From the NCBI RefSeq assembly GCF_048007105.1, contig NZ_CP180352.1:3286001-3350000 (forward strand): a stretch of DNA of 64,000 bases. The letters are read 5' to 3'. Below are positions 19,609 to 28,937 of the stretch, in pieces. A model generated the notes under the pieces. That model had not been told where the DNA came from. It worked only from the letters and a program-made list of their open reading frames with translations, and did no database searches. This stretch comes from Minwuia sp048007105 (GTDB lineage Bacteria; Pseudomonadota; Alphaproteobacteria; Minwuiales; Minwuiaceae). The first letter of the stretch is position 1. Each line of letters begins with the position of its first letter. A program made the position numbers and the translations under genes.

Positions 19609-20883
19609 TCAGAACCGCAGAACCGAGCGGCCCGCGTAGAGCGCGTCCGGGCCCAGCATGTCCTCGATGCGGAGCAGCTGATTGTACTTCGCCGTGCGGT
19701 CGGAGCGCGCCAGCGATCCGGTCTTGATCTGACCGCAATTGGTGGCGACGGCCAGGTCGGCGATGGTCGAATCCTCGGTCTCACCGGAACGGTGAGACAT
19801 GACGGCGGTATAGGCGGCATGGTGAGCCATCTCGACCGCTTCCAGCGTCTCGCTCAGGCTGCCGATCTGGTTGACCTTGACCAGGATCGAGTTGGCGACG
19901 TCGCGGGCAATCCCGTCAGCGAGGCGCGCCGGGTTTGTAACGAACAGGTCGTCGCCCACCAGTTGCACCTTCTCGCCGAGGCGTTCGGTCAGCTCGGCCC
20001 AGCCGGCCCAGTCGTCCTCGGCGCAGCCATCCTCGATGGAGATGATCGGATAGCGGCCGCAGAGATCGGCGTAGTAGTCGACCATGCCGCCGGCATCGAG
20101 GCTCTTGCCCTCGCCCTCCAGTTCGTACTTGCCGCCCTTGTAGAATTCGGTCGAGGCGGCATCGAGGGCCAGATAGACATTCTCGCCCGGAATGTATCCG
20201 GCTGCGGCAATCGAAGCCATAATGAAACCAAGGGCTTCATCGGAACTCCTCAGAGATGGCGCGAATCCGCCCTCGTCGCCGACATTGGTGTTGTGGCCGG
20301 CATCCGACAGCCGCTTCTTCAGCGCGTGGAAGATCTCGGCGCCGCAGCGCAGCGCTTCGGAGAAGCTGTCCGCGCCGACCGGCATGATCATGAATTCCTG
20401 GATGTCGATCGGGTTGTCCGCGTGCGCGCCGCCATTGAGGATGTTCATCATCGGCACCGGCAGGGTGCGCGCCGAGACGCCGCCGACATAGCGGAACAGC
20501 GGCAGGCCGACCGCGTCCGCCGCCGCCTTGGCCGAGGCCAGGCTGACGCCCAGGATCGCGTTCGCGCCGAGGCGGCCCTTGTTCGGCGTCCCGTCCAGTT
20601 CGATCAGCATGCGGTCGATGGCCAGCTGATCGCCGGCATCCATGCCGGAAAGCGTCGAGAAGATCTCGCCATTGACCGCTTCGACCGCCCGCTGCACGCC
20701 CTTGCCGCCGTAACGGTCGTCCTTGTCGCGCAGCTCGACGGCCTCGTAGGAGCCGGTCGATGCCCCGGACGGCACTGCCGCGCGCCCGAAACCGCCGCTT
20801 TCGAGATGCACATCCACCTCGACGGTCGGATTGCCCCGGCTGTCCAGTATTTCACGGCCCACGATATCGACGATTGCGGTCAT
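19609..20883 (-). CDS. eno: Enolase (phosphopyruvate hydratase)
   Basis: Interconverts 2-phosphoglycerate and phosphoenolpyruvate in glycolysis; 424 residues, the usual length. Starts MTAIVDIVGREILDSRGNPTV; the substrate-binding segment GASTGSYEAVELRD, the metal ligands in ISIEDG and LVGDDLFVTNP, and the catalytic Lys region ANSILVKVNQIGSL plus the signature MSHRSGETED are all present. It lies downstream of kdsA on the same strand with a 157-base gap, in the conserved alphaproteobacterial order secG–pyrG–kdsA–eno; the gap suggests a promoter of its own, though I see no convincing one. Confidence 0.98.
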   Translation of the reverse strand: MTAIVDIVGREILDSRGNPTVEVDVHLESGGFGRAAVPSGASTGSYEAVELRDKDDRYGGKGVQRAVEAVNGEIFSTLSGMDAGDQLAIDRMLIELDGTPNKGRLGANAILGVSLASAKAAADAVGLPLFRYVGGVSARTLPVPMMNILNGGAHADNPIDIQEFMIMPVGADSFSEALRCGAEIFHALKKRLSDAGHNTNVGDEGGFAPSLRSSDEALGFIMASIAAAGYIPGENVYLALDAASTEFYKGGKYELEGEGKSLDAGGMVDYYADLCGRYPIISIEDGCAEDDWAGWAELTERLGEKVQLVGDDLFVTNPARLADGIARDVANSILVKVNQIGSLSETLEAVEMAHHAAYTAVMSHRSGETEDSTIADLAVATNCGQIKTGSLARSDRTAKYNQLLRIEDMLGPDALYAGRSVLRF

Positions 20884-21040
20884 CCGTTTCCCCTGATCTT
20901 GGCTTGAAGCGGTCTGTTCGGCGGGTCAGCGCGCATGGCGCGGCCCCTTCACGTAAACCAGCGCGACGCGAATGACAAAGGCGATCATCGGCACTTGGGC
21001 AAAGCGCCACACCTTATCCGGCGCCGGGGCGCGACTGCCG

Positions 21041-21901
21041 TCAGTTGGCGGGCAGCGACTTGGTGAGCTCGTCGTAGCGTTTCAGCGTCACGACGAGCGC
21101 TTCCAGTTCGTCGAGCGGTACCATGTTTGGCCCGTCGGACGGCGCGTTGTCCGGATCCTGATGGGTTTCCATGAAGATCGCGGCCACGCCGACCGCTGCT
21201 GCCGCCCGCGCGAGATAAGGCACGAAGGTCCGGTCGCCGCCCGAACTGCCGCCCTTGCCGCCGGGCTGCTGCACCGAATGGGTGGCGTCGAAGACCACGG
21301 GACAGCCGGTGTCCTTCGCCATGATCGGCAGGCCGCGGAAATCAGTGACCAGCGTGTTGTAGCCGAAGCTCGCGCCGCGCTCGCAGACCGAGACATTGCC
21401 ATTGCCGGTCGAGCGGATCTTGTCGACCACGTTCTTCATGTCCCAGGGCGCAAGAAACTGGCCCTTCTTCACATTGATGGCCGCGCCCGTTGCGCCGGCC
21501 GCGAGCAGCAGGTCGGTCTGGCGGCACAGGAAGGCCGGAATCTGGAGCACGTCCACCGATTTCGCGACGGCGGCGCACTGTTCTTCGGTGTGGATATCCG
21601 TGAGCACGGGCAGCCCGGTTTCTGCGCGGACTTCCTCGAACACGGCCAGCGACTTCTCCAGTCCCAGACCGCGCTTGCCGCCGAGACTGGTGCGGTTGGC
21701 CTTGTCGAAGCTGGACTTGTAGATCATCGGCACGCCGGTGCGCTCGCCGATCTCCGCGATGGCGCCGGCCATCATCAGCGCGTGGTCGCGGCTCTCCATC
21801 TGGCACGGACCGGCGATGACGACGAGGGGCAGATCGTTGCCCATCTCGACGGAACCGGCGGTCATGCGGCCTGTCTTCACGGTCTTGGCTGTATCGGGCA
21901 T
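21041..21901 (-). CDS. kdsA: 3-deoxy-8-phosphooctulonate (KDO-8-P) synthase
   Basis: Condenses arabinose-5-phosphate with phosphoenolpyruvate to KDO-8-P for lipopolysaccharide core synthesis, so the organism makes an LPS outer membrane. The 286-residue product has the PEP-site segments VVIAGPCQMESRDHA, YKSSFDKANRTS and the C-terminal VVFDATHSVQQPGG and FMETHQDPDNAPSDGPNM. The LCRQTDLLLAAG segment and NVKKGQFLAPWDM are typical of KdsA. The CTP synthase stop lies 4 bases upstream of this ATG, so pyrG and kdsA are almost certainly one transcript, matching their roles (CTP also activates KDO). Confidence 0.97.
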   Translation of the reverse strand: MPDTAKTVKTGRMTAGSVEMGNDLPLVVIAGPCQMESRDHALMMAGAIAEIGERTGVPMIYKSSFDKANRTSLGGKRGLGLEKSLAVFEEVRAETGLPVLTDIHTEEQCAAVAKSVDVLQIPAFLCRQTDLLLAAGATGAAINVKKGQFLAPWDMKNVVDKIRSTGNGNVSVCERGASFGYNTLVTDFRGLPIMAKDTGCPVVFDATHSVQQPGGKGGSSGGDRTFVPYLARAAAAVGVAAIFMETHQDPDNAPSDGPNMVPLDELEALVVTLKRYDELTKSLPAN

Positions 21902-21905
21902 CGGA

Positions 21906-23540
21906 TCAGACCAGTCGCGACTGTTTCACGGCCGCCTCGATGAAGGAGGCGAACAGTGGATGTGGCTCGAACGGGCGGGATTTCAATTCGGGATGGAACT
22001 GCACGCCGACGAACCAGGGGTGATCCTCCAGCTCGACGATCTCAGGCAGACGGCCATCCGGTGACATGCCCGAGAAGGTCAGCCCGTGCCGCTCCAGCAC
22101 GTCGCGGTAGTTGATGTTGACCTCGTAGCGGTGCCGGTGCCGCTCGGTGATTGACCCGTTGTCGTAGATCTCTGCCACCCTCGAGCCCGGTTTCAGCTCG
22201 CAGGGATAGCGGCCCAGCCGCAGCGTGCCGCCCATGTCGTCGCGGCCTGTCCGGCGCGCCCTCTCGCCGCTCGTGGTCTCCCACTCGGTCATCAGGCCGA
22301 CGACGGGATCCGGGCATTCGCCGAACTCCGTCGAGCTCGCGCCGTTCAGCCCGGCCAGGCTGCGCGCGGCCTCCACGACGGCCATCTGCATGCCGAAGCA
22401 GATGCCGAAATACGGGACATTGCGCAGACGCGCGAACTGCGCCGCGCGGATCTTGCCCTCCGAGCCGCGCTCGCCGAACCCGCCCGGCACCAGGATGGCG
22501 TGAACGTCCTCCAGGCGGTGCAACGCGTTCTCATCGCTTTCGAACAGCTCCGAATCCAGCCACTCGACATCGACGCGCACATTGTTGGCGATACCGCCGT
22601 GACGGAGCGCCTCGGCGAGCGACTTGTAGGCGTCCGGCAGGCCGACATACTTGCCGACGATCCCGACCTTGACCGCGCCCTCGGGGCTGCCGATCCGTTC
22701 GCCGATGATCCGCCAGCGCTCGAGGTCCGGCTCGTCGGAGGAGTCCAGCCGGAAATGCGCCAGCACCTCGTTGTCCAGCCCCTGGGCATGGAAGACGATG
22801 GGCGCGTTGTAGATGTTGTCGATATCCGGCGCCTGGATCACGGCCTCCGGGCGCACGTTGCAGAACAGCGCGATCTTCCGGCGCTCGCCCTCGGGGATGC
22901 CGGACTCGCAGCGGCAGACCAGCATCTCGGGCTGGATGCCGATGGAGCGCAGTTCCTTCACCGAATGCTGTGTCGGCTTGGTCTTCAGTTCGCCGGCCGC
23001 CTTGATGTAGGGCACCAGCGTCAAGTGCACGAACATGGCGCGGTCGCTGGCGAGTTCCTGGCCCAACTGCCGGATCGCCTCCAGAAACGGCAGGCTCTCG
23101 ATATCGCCGACCGTGCCGCCGATCTCCACCAGCACGAAGTCGTGGCCTTCGGTGCCGGCCTGGATGAACTCCTTGATGGCGTCGGTGATGTGCGGGATGA
23201 CCTGCACCGTCGCGCCGAGGTAGTCGCCGCGGCGCTCGCGCTCGATCACGGTCTGGTAGATGCGGCCGGTGGTGACGTTGTCGGCCTGGGCGCTGTCGAC
23301 GCCGGTGAAGCGCTCGTAGTGGCCAAGGTCCAGATCGGTCTCGGCCCCGTCTTCGGTGACATAGACCTCACCATGCTGGTACGGGCTCATCGTGCCGGGA
23401 TCGACATTGATGTAGGGGTCCAGCTTCCGGAGCCGCACCTTGTAACCGCGCGCCTGCAACAGCGCCCCGAGCGAGGCGGAAGCGAGACCCTTTCCCAAAG
23501 AGGAAACCACGCCGCCGGTGATGAAAATGAACCGCGTCAT
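21906..23540 (-). CDS. pyrG: CTP synthase
   Basis: Makes CTP from UTP, ATP and glutamine; 544 residues. The start chosen is MTRFIFITGGVVSSLGKGLA at 23540, the invariant N-terminus; an in-frame extension upstream is not conserved. The synthetase half contains GKGLASASLGALLQARG and DPYINVDPGTMSPYQHGEV; the glutaminase half has the nucleophile elbow FGICFGMQMAVVE and the His-Glu pair in GVQFHPELKSRPF. It follows secG after 81 bases and precedes kdsA by 4 bases. Confidence 0.98.
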   Translation of the reverse strand: MTRFIFITGGVVSSLGKGLASASLGALLQARGYKVRLRKLDPYINVDPGTMSPYQHGEVYVTEDGAETDLDLGHYERFTGVDSAQADNVTTGRIYQTVIERERRGDYLGATVQVIPHITDAIKEFIQAGTEGHDFVLVEIGGTVGDIESLPFLEAIRQLGQELASDRAMFVHLTLVPYIKAAGELKTKPTQHSVKELRSIGIQPEMLVCRCESGIPEGERRKIALFCNVRPEAVIQAPDIDNIYNAPIVFHAQGLDNEVLAHFRLDSSDEPDLERWRIIGERIGSPEGAVKVGIVGKYVGLPDAYKSLAEALRHGGIANNVRVDVEWLDSELFESDENALHRLEDVHAILVPGGFGERGSEGKIRAAQFARLRNVPYFGICFGMQMAVVEAARSLAGLNGASSTEFGECPDPVVGLMTEWETTSGERARRTGRDDMGGTLRLGRYPCELKPGSRVAEIYDNGSITERHRHRYEVNINYRDVLERHGLTFSGMSPDGRLPEIVELEDHPWFVGVQFHPELKSRPFEPHPLFASFIEAAVKQSRLV

Positions 23541-23621
23541 GGACCTTCCTTCTAGTGGATAACGCGCGCGTGACAAAGCGCCGATCCGAGGATCGGCACG
23601 CAACGCCGTCAGTTCAGTGAG

Positions 23622-23951
23622 TTAGTCCGACTGCGGAACGGTCGGAACGGAAGGCAGAGCCGGGTCCGCAGGCTGCTGCTGCACCGGCTGATCGAGAATC
23701 GAACCCGAATCGCGGTCCCCGCCGACCAGGATCGCGAGCGCGATCGACGTGCCGAAAAACGCCGCCGCCAGCACCGCGGTAGAGCGGGTCAGAAGGTTGG
23801 CCGTACCCCGCCCCGACATGATGCCGCCCATGCCGCCCCCACCGCCGCCGCCACCGATTCCGAGGGCGCCGCCTTCGGAACGCTGCATCAGGATGACGCC
23901 GATCAGCGCGAGAGCGATGAGCACGTGAATGACGAGGATGATCGTAACCAT
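23622..23951 (-). CDS. secG: Preprotein translocase subunit SecG
   Basis: Small auxiliary subunit of the SecYEG protein-export channel in the inner membrane; 109 residues. The family N-terminus MVTIILVIHVLIALALIGVI forms the first helix, followed by LMQRSEGGALGIGGG and a Gly-rich loop, then a second helix (STAVLAAAFFGTSIALAIL) and a Pro/Gln-rich tail. It sits between tpiA and pyrG on the same strand, an order preserved in many alphaproteobacteria. Confidence 0.95.
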   Translation of the reverse strand: MVTIILVIHVLIALALIGVILMQRSEGGALGIGGGGGGGGMGGIMSGRGTANLLTRSTAVLAAAFFGTSIALAILVGGDRDSGSILDQPVQQQPADPALPSVPTVPQSD

Positions 23952-24037
23952 GGGCTGGGCGGTTCCGGTCTGTTCGGGAATGGACGCGCGCTTCTAACCA
24001 ATTTGGGGCGCGGTGGAAAGGGTTCAAACCGGAAGTG

Positions 24038-24781
24038 TCAGACCACCGCGGACGCGATGCCGAGAAAATCGGCCGCCTTCAGGCTGGCGCCACCGACCAG
24101 CGCGCCGTCGACGCCGCCGATCCCCAGAATCTCCTTCGCGTTGCCGGGCTTCACCGAACCGCCGTAGAGGATCTGCAGATCGTCCGCGGACACCGCCTCT
24201 CCGGCAACGGCACGGATATGGGCATGCGCCGCCTCGATGTCCTCCAGCGAGGGCGTCAGCCCGGTGCCTATGGCCCAGACGGGCTCGTAGGCGATTACCG
24301 TGTTCATGGCCGTCGCGCCTTCCGGCAACGAACCGCGGATCTGCCGGGCAAGAACGGCATTGGTGAAGCCGGACTTCCTTTCGGATTCGGTCTCGCCAAT
24401 GCAGACGATGGCGACCAGGCCGGCGCGCAGCACGGCTTCGGCCTTCGCCTTCACGACAGCGTCGGTCTCGCCATGATCGGTGCGGCGCTCGGAATGGCCG
24501 ACGATGACATGGCTGCACCAGCCGTCCGCAGCCATCTCGGCCGAGATGTCGCCGGTATGCGCGCCGCTGGCGGCAGCATGGCAGTCCTGCGCGCCGACGG
24601 CGACGCGTCCATCCAGACCGGACTTCGCCAAGGCGCCCTTCAGCGGGTGGATCAGCACGGACGGCGGGCAGACCAGCAGATCGGCGGCGCCCGCCGTCTC
24701 GATGCCTTCGGCCATCGCGTCGGCAAACTCCCGGACGGCAGCCAGGGACCCGTTCATTTTCCAGTTGCCGGCAATCAGCAT
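24038..24781 (-). CDS. tpiA: Triosephosphate isomerase
   Basis: Interconverts dihydroxyacetone phosphate and glyceraldehyde-3-phosphate; 247 residues, standard length. Key parts are the N-terminal Lys in GNWKMNG, His in VGHSERR, the catalytic Glu in VIAYEPVWAIGTG and the phosphate loop ILYGGSVKPGNA. It is divergent from ppiD across 133 bases (24782–24914), which must hold promoters for both directions, and is 86 bases upstream of secG. Confidence 0.97.
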   Translation of the reverse strand: MLIAGNWKMNGSLAAVREFADAMAEGIETAGAADLLVCPPSVLIHPLKGALAKSGLDGRVAVGAQDCHAAASGAHTGDISAEMAADGWCSHVIVGHSERRTDHGETDAVVKAKAEAVLRAGLVAIVCIGETESERKSGFTNAVLARQIRGSLPEGATAMNTVIAYEPVWAIGTGLTPSLEDIEAAHAHIRAVAGEAVSADDLQILYGGSVKPGNAKEILGIGGVDGALVGGASLKAADFLGIASAVV

Positions 24782-24914
24782 GCGCTCACTCTCCCCTTGC
24801 GTTCGCGGCCCGCTGCATAGCGCGGAAAAACTGCGCCGTCACGCTGTTGCGGCGATGCGCGCCGATGACTAATGTCCGCCAGCCCCGCAGCCGACGAGGA
24901 GAAAATTCGCCGCC

Positions 24915-26813
24915 ATGATGCACAAAGCCCAGAAAGGCATGGCCAAGTGGGTCGTGCGCATCCTGCTCGGCCTTCTGATCCTGAGTTTCGCCATGTGGGG
25001 CATCGCCGACTACGCGACCGGCCCGACCAACCCGCCCGTCGCCACGGTCGGCGACCGGGAAATCCTCAGCAGCGCCTTCATCGACGAGGCGCAGCGGCGC
25101 ATCCGTATCGTCGGCCAGCAGCAAAACCGCGCCATCGACACCGAGACCGCCATTGCAGCCGGCCTCTACGCCCAGAGCCTGAGCGCGATGATCGACCGCA
25201 ACGCCCTGCTCGACAAGGCCGACTCCTGGAACCTCGGCGTCTCCGACGACACCGTGGCGGAAAACATCCGCAACGACCCCACATTCCAGGGTCCGGCAGG
25301 CAACTTCGACCGCGTGCGTTTCGACCAGATCATGCGCAATGCCGGCTTCTCCGAGGCCCAGTACATCGCCAACCTGCGCCAGGACCTGATCAACCGGCAG
25401 ATCGAGGACAGCCTCACCGCCGGCCTGGAAGCCGGTCAGGAGCACATGGCCCGCGCCATTCTCGCCTACCAGCTGGAAGCCCGGGACGTGACCTTCATCG
25501 AAATCGGCAATGACACCCTCGCCGATGCCGCCGTGCCGACCGAGGATCAGTTGAAGGCGTATCACGAGGAGAACGCCGCGCAGTTCTCGACGCCGGAGCG
25601 GCGCAGCGCCCGCGTCCTGCTGGTTCGACCGGCCGACCTAACGGCCAACATCATCATCGACGAGCAGCCGATCCAGACCGCCTACCAGAACCGCATTGCG
25701 CAATACACCACGCCGGCCTCACGCCAGATTTCGCAGGCGATCTTCCAGGACGAGGCAGCCGCCGCCGCCGCGTTGGCCCGCGTCAACGAGGGCGTGACCT
25801 TCCAGGCCGTCATCGAGGAAACCACAGGCGCACCGCCCGTCGACCTCGGCACAGTGACGCCGGACGACCTGCCCGGTCCCGTCGGCGAAGCCGCCTTCGC
25901 GGCCGACCCGGGCGGCATTGCCGGTCCGGTGCAGAGCGCCTTTGGCTGGCATCTGATCCAGATCGGTGAAGCTACGCCGGAAACCATCCGGCCGCTGGAA
26001 GAGGTGCGCGAGGAGATCGTCCGCGACCTGAAGCTGGAAGAAGCCCAGGAGCAGATGATCGAGATCGCCAACCGGATCGAGGATGAGCTGGCCGGTGGGG
26101 GACGCGTACCCGATGTCGCCGCCGCGATCGAGATGCAGCCCCTGACCCTGACGGCGGTTTCGCGCGACGGAGAGGCGGCCGACGGTTCGAAGCCGGCCGA
26201 GGACCTGCCCCCCGCCGTTCTCGAGCTGCTGTTCGGCACGCAGCCGGGCGACGAACTTCACGGACAGGAACTCGACAACGGCACCGTCGTACTGGTCGAG
26301 ACAATGGCCGTCGAGGAACCGGCGGTGCGTCCCCTGACCGAGGTTCGCGATGCGGTCGCCGCGGCCTGGAAGGCCGATCAGCTGGCCGATCTGGCCGCTG
26401 CCGAGCGGGAGAAACTCATGCAGCGCCTCGAAGGCGGCGAGACCCTCGAGGCGCTGGCCGCCGATCTGGGCGTCGAGCCCGTCACCGAGACCGGGATCAC
26501 CCGCCGGAGCGGCGCGCCGGCACTGGGCGGTCCGGCCCGCGAACAGACATTCGGGACTGCGGCCGGCGGCCATGCCGGCGGCGCCTCGCCTTCCGGGGCC
26601 AGCCAGCTTCTGGTGCGAATTGATGCCCTGAAGCCTGCCGAGATCGGCACGGACGACCCGCAGATCGACGGACTGTCGGAGACCATCGGCGCCGCCTTCT
26701 CCGAAGACGTCAGGTCCCGCTATCTGGAGGCGCTTCGGGAAGAAGCCGGCGTCTCGATCAACCAGTCGGCCTACCGCAACGCGGTGGACCCGAACGGCAT
26801 CTACCTGAACTGA
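24915..26813 (+). CDS. ppiD: Peptidyl-prolyl cis-trans isomerase D-like membrane chaperone
   Basis: Inner-membrane-anchored periplasmic folding factor of 632 residues. One N-terminal transmembrane helix (about 12–31, VVRILLGLLILSFAMWGIAD) is followed by a SurA-N-like helical region, then a parvulin-type PPIC domain (about 245–355, ending QSAFGWHLIQIGEATPETI), and a C-terminal helical domain. A second ATG three bases later (MHKAQKGMAKW) is equally possible; GAGGAG lies 13 bases upstream of the first. It is divergent from tpiA and its stop is 7 bases before trpE, so the two probably share a transcript. Confidence 0.93.
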   Translation: MMHKAQKGMAKWVVRILLGLLILSFAMWGIADYATGPTNPPVATVGDREILSSAFIDEAQRRIRIVGQQQNRAIDTETAIAAGLYAQSLSAMIDRNALLDKADSWNLGVSDDTVAENIRNDPTFQGPAGNFDRVRFDQIMRNAGFSEAQYIANLRQDLINRQIEDSLTAGLEAGQEHMARAILAYQLEARDVTFIEIGNDTLADAAVPTEDQLKAYHEENAAQFSTPERRSARVLLVRPADLTANIIIDEQPIQTAYQNRIAQYTTPASRQISQAIFQDEAAAAAALARVNEGVTFQAVIEETTGAPPVDLGTVTPDDLPGPVGEAAFAADPGGIAGPVQSAFGWHLIQIGEATPETIRPLEEVREEIVRDLKLEEAQEQMIEIANRIEDELAGGGRVPDVAAAIEMQPLTLTAVSRDGEAADGSKPAEDLPPAVLELLFGTQPGDELHGQELDNGTVVLVETMAVEEPAVRPLTEVRDAVAAAWKADQLADLAAAEREKLMQRLEGGETLEALAADLGVEPVTETGITRRSGAPALGGPAREQTFGTAAGGHAGGASPSGASQLLVRIDALKPAEIGTDDPQIDGLSETIGAAFSEDVRSRYLEALREEAGVSINQSAYRNAVDPNGIYLN

Positions 26814-26820
26814 GACGGCC

Positions 26821-28339
26821 ATGAGTTTCACGCCCGATTCCGGCGCCTTCCAGGCCCGCTACGATGCCGGCGAAGGGCAGGTCGTCCACACCGAGATCGT
26901 CGCCGATCTGGAAACGCCGGTCTCCGCCTTCATGAAGCTGACCGACGGCCGGCCCAACTGCTTCCTGCTGGAATCGGTCGAGGGCGGCGCAATCCGCGGC
27001 CGCTACTCCTTCATCGGCATGAAGCCGGACCTGATCTGGCGCGCGCACGGCAACCGCGCCGAAATCAACCGCTCGGCCCGCTTCGATCCGGATGCCTTCG
27101 AGCCCTGCGCCGAGCCGACGCTGGAGAGCTTCCGGCAGCTGCTGGCCGAGATCCACATCGATCTGCCCCAGGAGCTGCCGCCGATGTCGGCCGGCCTGTT
27201 CGGCTACATGGCCTATGACATGGTCAAGTTGATGGAGCGGCTGCCGTCTGGCAACCGCGACGCCCTGGGCGTGCCGGACGCCCTGTTCGTGCCGGCCGAC
27301 GGTGATCGCGATCTTCGATTCGGTCCGCGACATGGTCACCATCGTCACCCCGGTCTGGCCGGAGCCCGGCGTCAGCGCCCGACAGGCCTACGCCCGCGCC
27401 TGCGAGCGGCTGGCCGACAGCGTCGCGGATTTCGACCGCGCCCTGCCCCACAACCGCACCGCGCCGGAAGATGTCGGCGAACTGCCGAAGGCGACCTCGA
27501 ACACGACAAAGGACGAGTATCACCGGATGGTGGAGAAGGCGAAGGAGTACATCCGCGCCGGCGACATCTTCCAGATCGTGCCGTCCCAGCGCTTCGAGGT
27601 GCCGTTTGCGCTGCCGCCGCTGGCGCTTTACCGCGCGCTGCGCCGGACCAATCCCTCGCCCTTCATGTATTTCCTCGATTTCGACGGCTTCTCCGTCGTC
27701 GGATCGAGCCCCGAGATCCTGGTCCGGGTGCGCGACGGGAAGATCACGCTGCGGCCGCTCGCCGGCACCCGCCCGCGCGGCGCGAATTCGGCCGAGGACG
27801 CTTCGCTGGCCGAGGACCTGCTATCGGATCCCAAGGAGTTGGCCGAGCACCTGATGCTGCTCGATCTCGGCCGCAACGATGTGGGGCGCGTCTCGAAGAT
27901 CGGTTCCGTCAAGGTCACCGAGAAGTTCGTCATCGAGCGCTACAGCCATGTCATGCACATCGTATCGAACGTCGAGGGCGAACTGGACGGCAAGCACGAC
28001 GCGCTTGATGCGCTGATCGGCGGTTTCCCGGCCGGCACCGTGTCCGGCGCGCCGAAAGTCCGGGCGATGGAAATCATCGAGGAACTGGAGAAGGACAAGC
28101 GCCATCTCTACGCCGGCGGCATCGGCTACTTCTCGGCGGGTGGCGCGATGGACACAGCCATCGTGCTCCGCACGGCCGTGGTCAAAGATGGCGTGATGCA
28201 TGTCCAGGCCGGCGGCGGCGTCGTCGCCGACAGCGATCCGGAAGCCGAGTATCAGGAGACGGTGAACAAGGCGAAGGCCCTGATGCGGGCCGCCGAGGAA
28301 GCGGTGCGCTTCGCCAGCCGGAGCGGCAATCTGCGCTGA
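26821..28339 (+). CDS. trpE: Anthranilate synthase component I, interrupted by a +1 frameshift
   Basis: Converts chorismate to anthranilate with the amidotransferase TrpG, first step of tryptophan synthesis; 505 residues after repair. The N-terminal part (TrpE N domain, FLLESVEGGAIRGRYSFIG) reads to about 27291 and the chorismate-binding domain resumes one frame over at VIAIFDSVRDMVTIVTPVW. Removing one C from GTGC(C)GGCCGACGG restores DALFVRPTVIAIFD. The catalytic core is intact: NPSPFMYFLDF, RPLAGTRPRGA, LGRNDVGRVSKIG, and FPAGTVSGAPKVRAMEIIEE. No attenuator or leader peptide can fit, since ppiD ends 7 bases upstream. trpG, trpD and trpC do not follow, although they often do in relatives. 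Confidence 0.93.
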
Positions 28340-28354
28340 CCGGCAGGCGATGGT

Positions 28355-28930
28355 TCAGCCGGCCGCGGCGGCTTTCTTCTTCTTCTCGTACGCTGCGCGC
28401 TTGCGGGCCTGATCCTGACGCAGGATCGCGTCTGGATCCGGGAAAATATCGATCAGCGACGCGAGATGCTCCGCGAGCCTGTTGACCTCTGCCGAGTTGC
28501 TGCCGTCGAAACCGTCACGATAGGCAAGCTTCAGCGCGTCCATGTGGGTGGCAAGCGCGCTGCGGTGCGTCCGTCCCGCATGGCGCATCCGGGACAAGAG
28601 CTCGCAAAAGCTGTCGGCGACGACGGACAGCGCCTGCTTCTCGAACATGCCGCTGATGTCGCGCAGCGCCGAAGCGTGCTGGTAGGCGACGTCGATCTGC
28701 GCGTCCTGCGCCGCCGCATCCGCTGCGATGAGATCCTGGACCGCGAGGTTCAGCGCCTCGAAATCGCGCTTCAGCCACTGGTCGCTCTTCTTCGCCAGCT
28801 TGGCCACCGCGGATTCGGCGCGCCCGAGCGCGGCGCCGCGGGAAATCGGCGCCGGACCCGCCGCTTCTTCCACGAAGCGGGTCGGCACCTTCTCGATCTT
28901 CACACCGGCCTTGCTCTTGTCGTTCATCAT
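28355..28930 (-). CDS. Conserved-looking helical protein of unknown function
   Basis: 191 residues, not recognised. It is Ala- and Lys-rich and likely mostly helical, with no signal peptide or membrane segment. The central part (SDQWLKRDFEALNLAVQDLI … ALRDISGMFEKQALSVVADS) looks like a helical bundle; the end is strongly basic (RKRAAYEKKKKAAAAG). It starts 7 bases after the stop of the CheY-like gene, so it is probably co-transcribed and may be a signalling partner or output. The two proteins share a similar C-terminal end (KKAAAAG), which could be a shared sorting or proteolysis tag, or chance in Ala-rich tails. Confidence 0.7.
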   Translation of the reverse strand: MMNDKSKAGVKIEKVPTRFVEEAAGPAPISRGAALGRAESAVAKLAKKSDQWLKRDFEALNLAVQDLIAADAAAQDAQIDVAYQHASALRDISGMFEKQALSVVADSFCELLSRMRHAGRTHRSALATHMDALKLAYRDGFDGSNSAEVNRLAEHLASLIDIFPDPDAILRQDQARKRAAYEKKKKAAAAG

Positions 28931-28937
28931 TCCGCCC

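Noticed and set aside
26780..26830. Tryptophan attenuator before trpE
   Set aside because: Only 7 bases separate ppiD and trpE, leaving no room for a leader peptide and hairpins.
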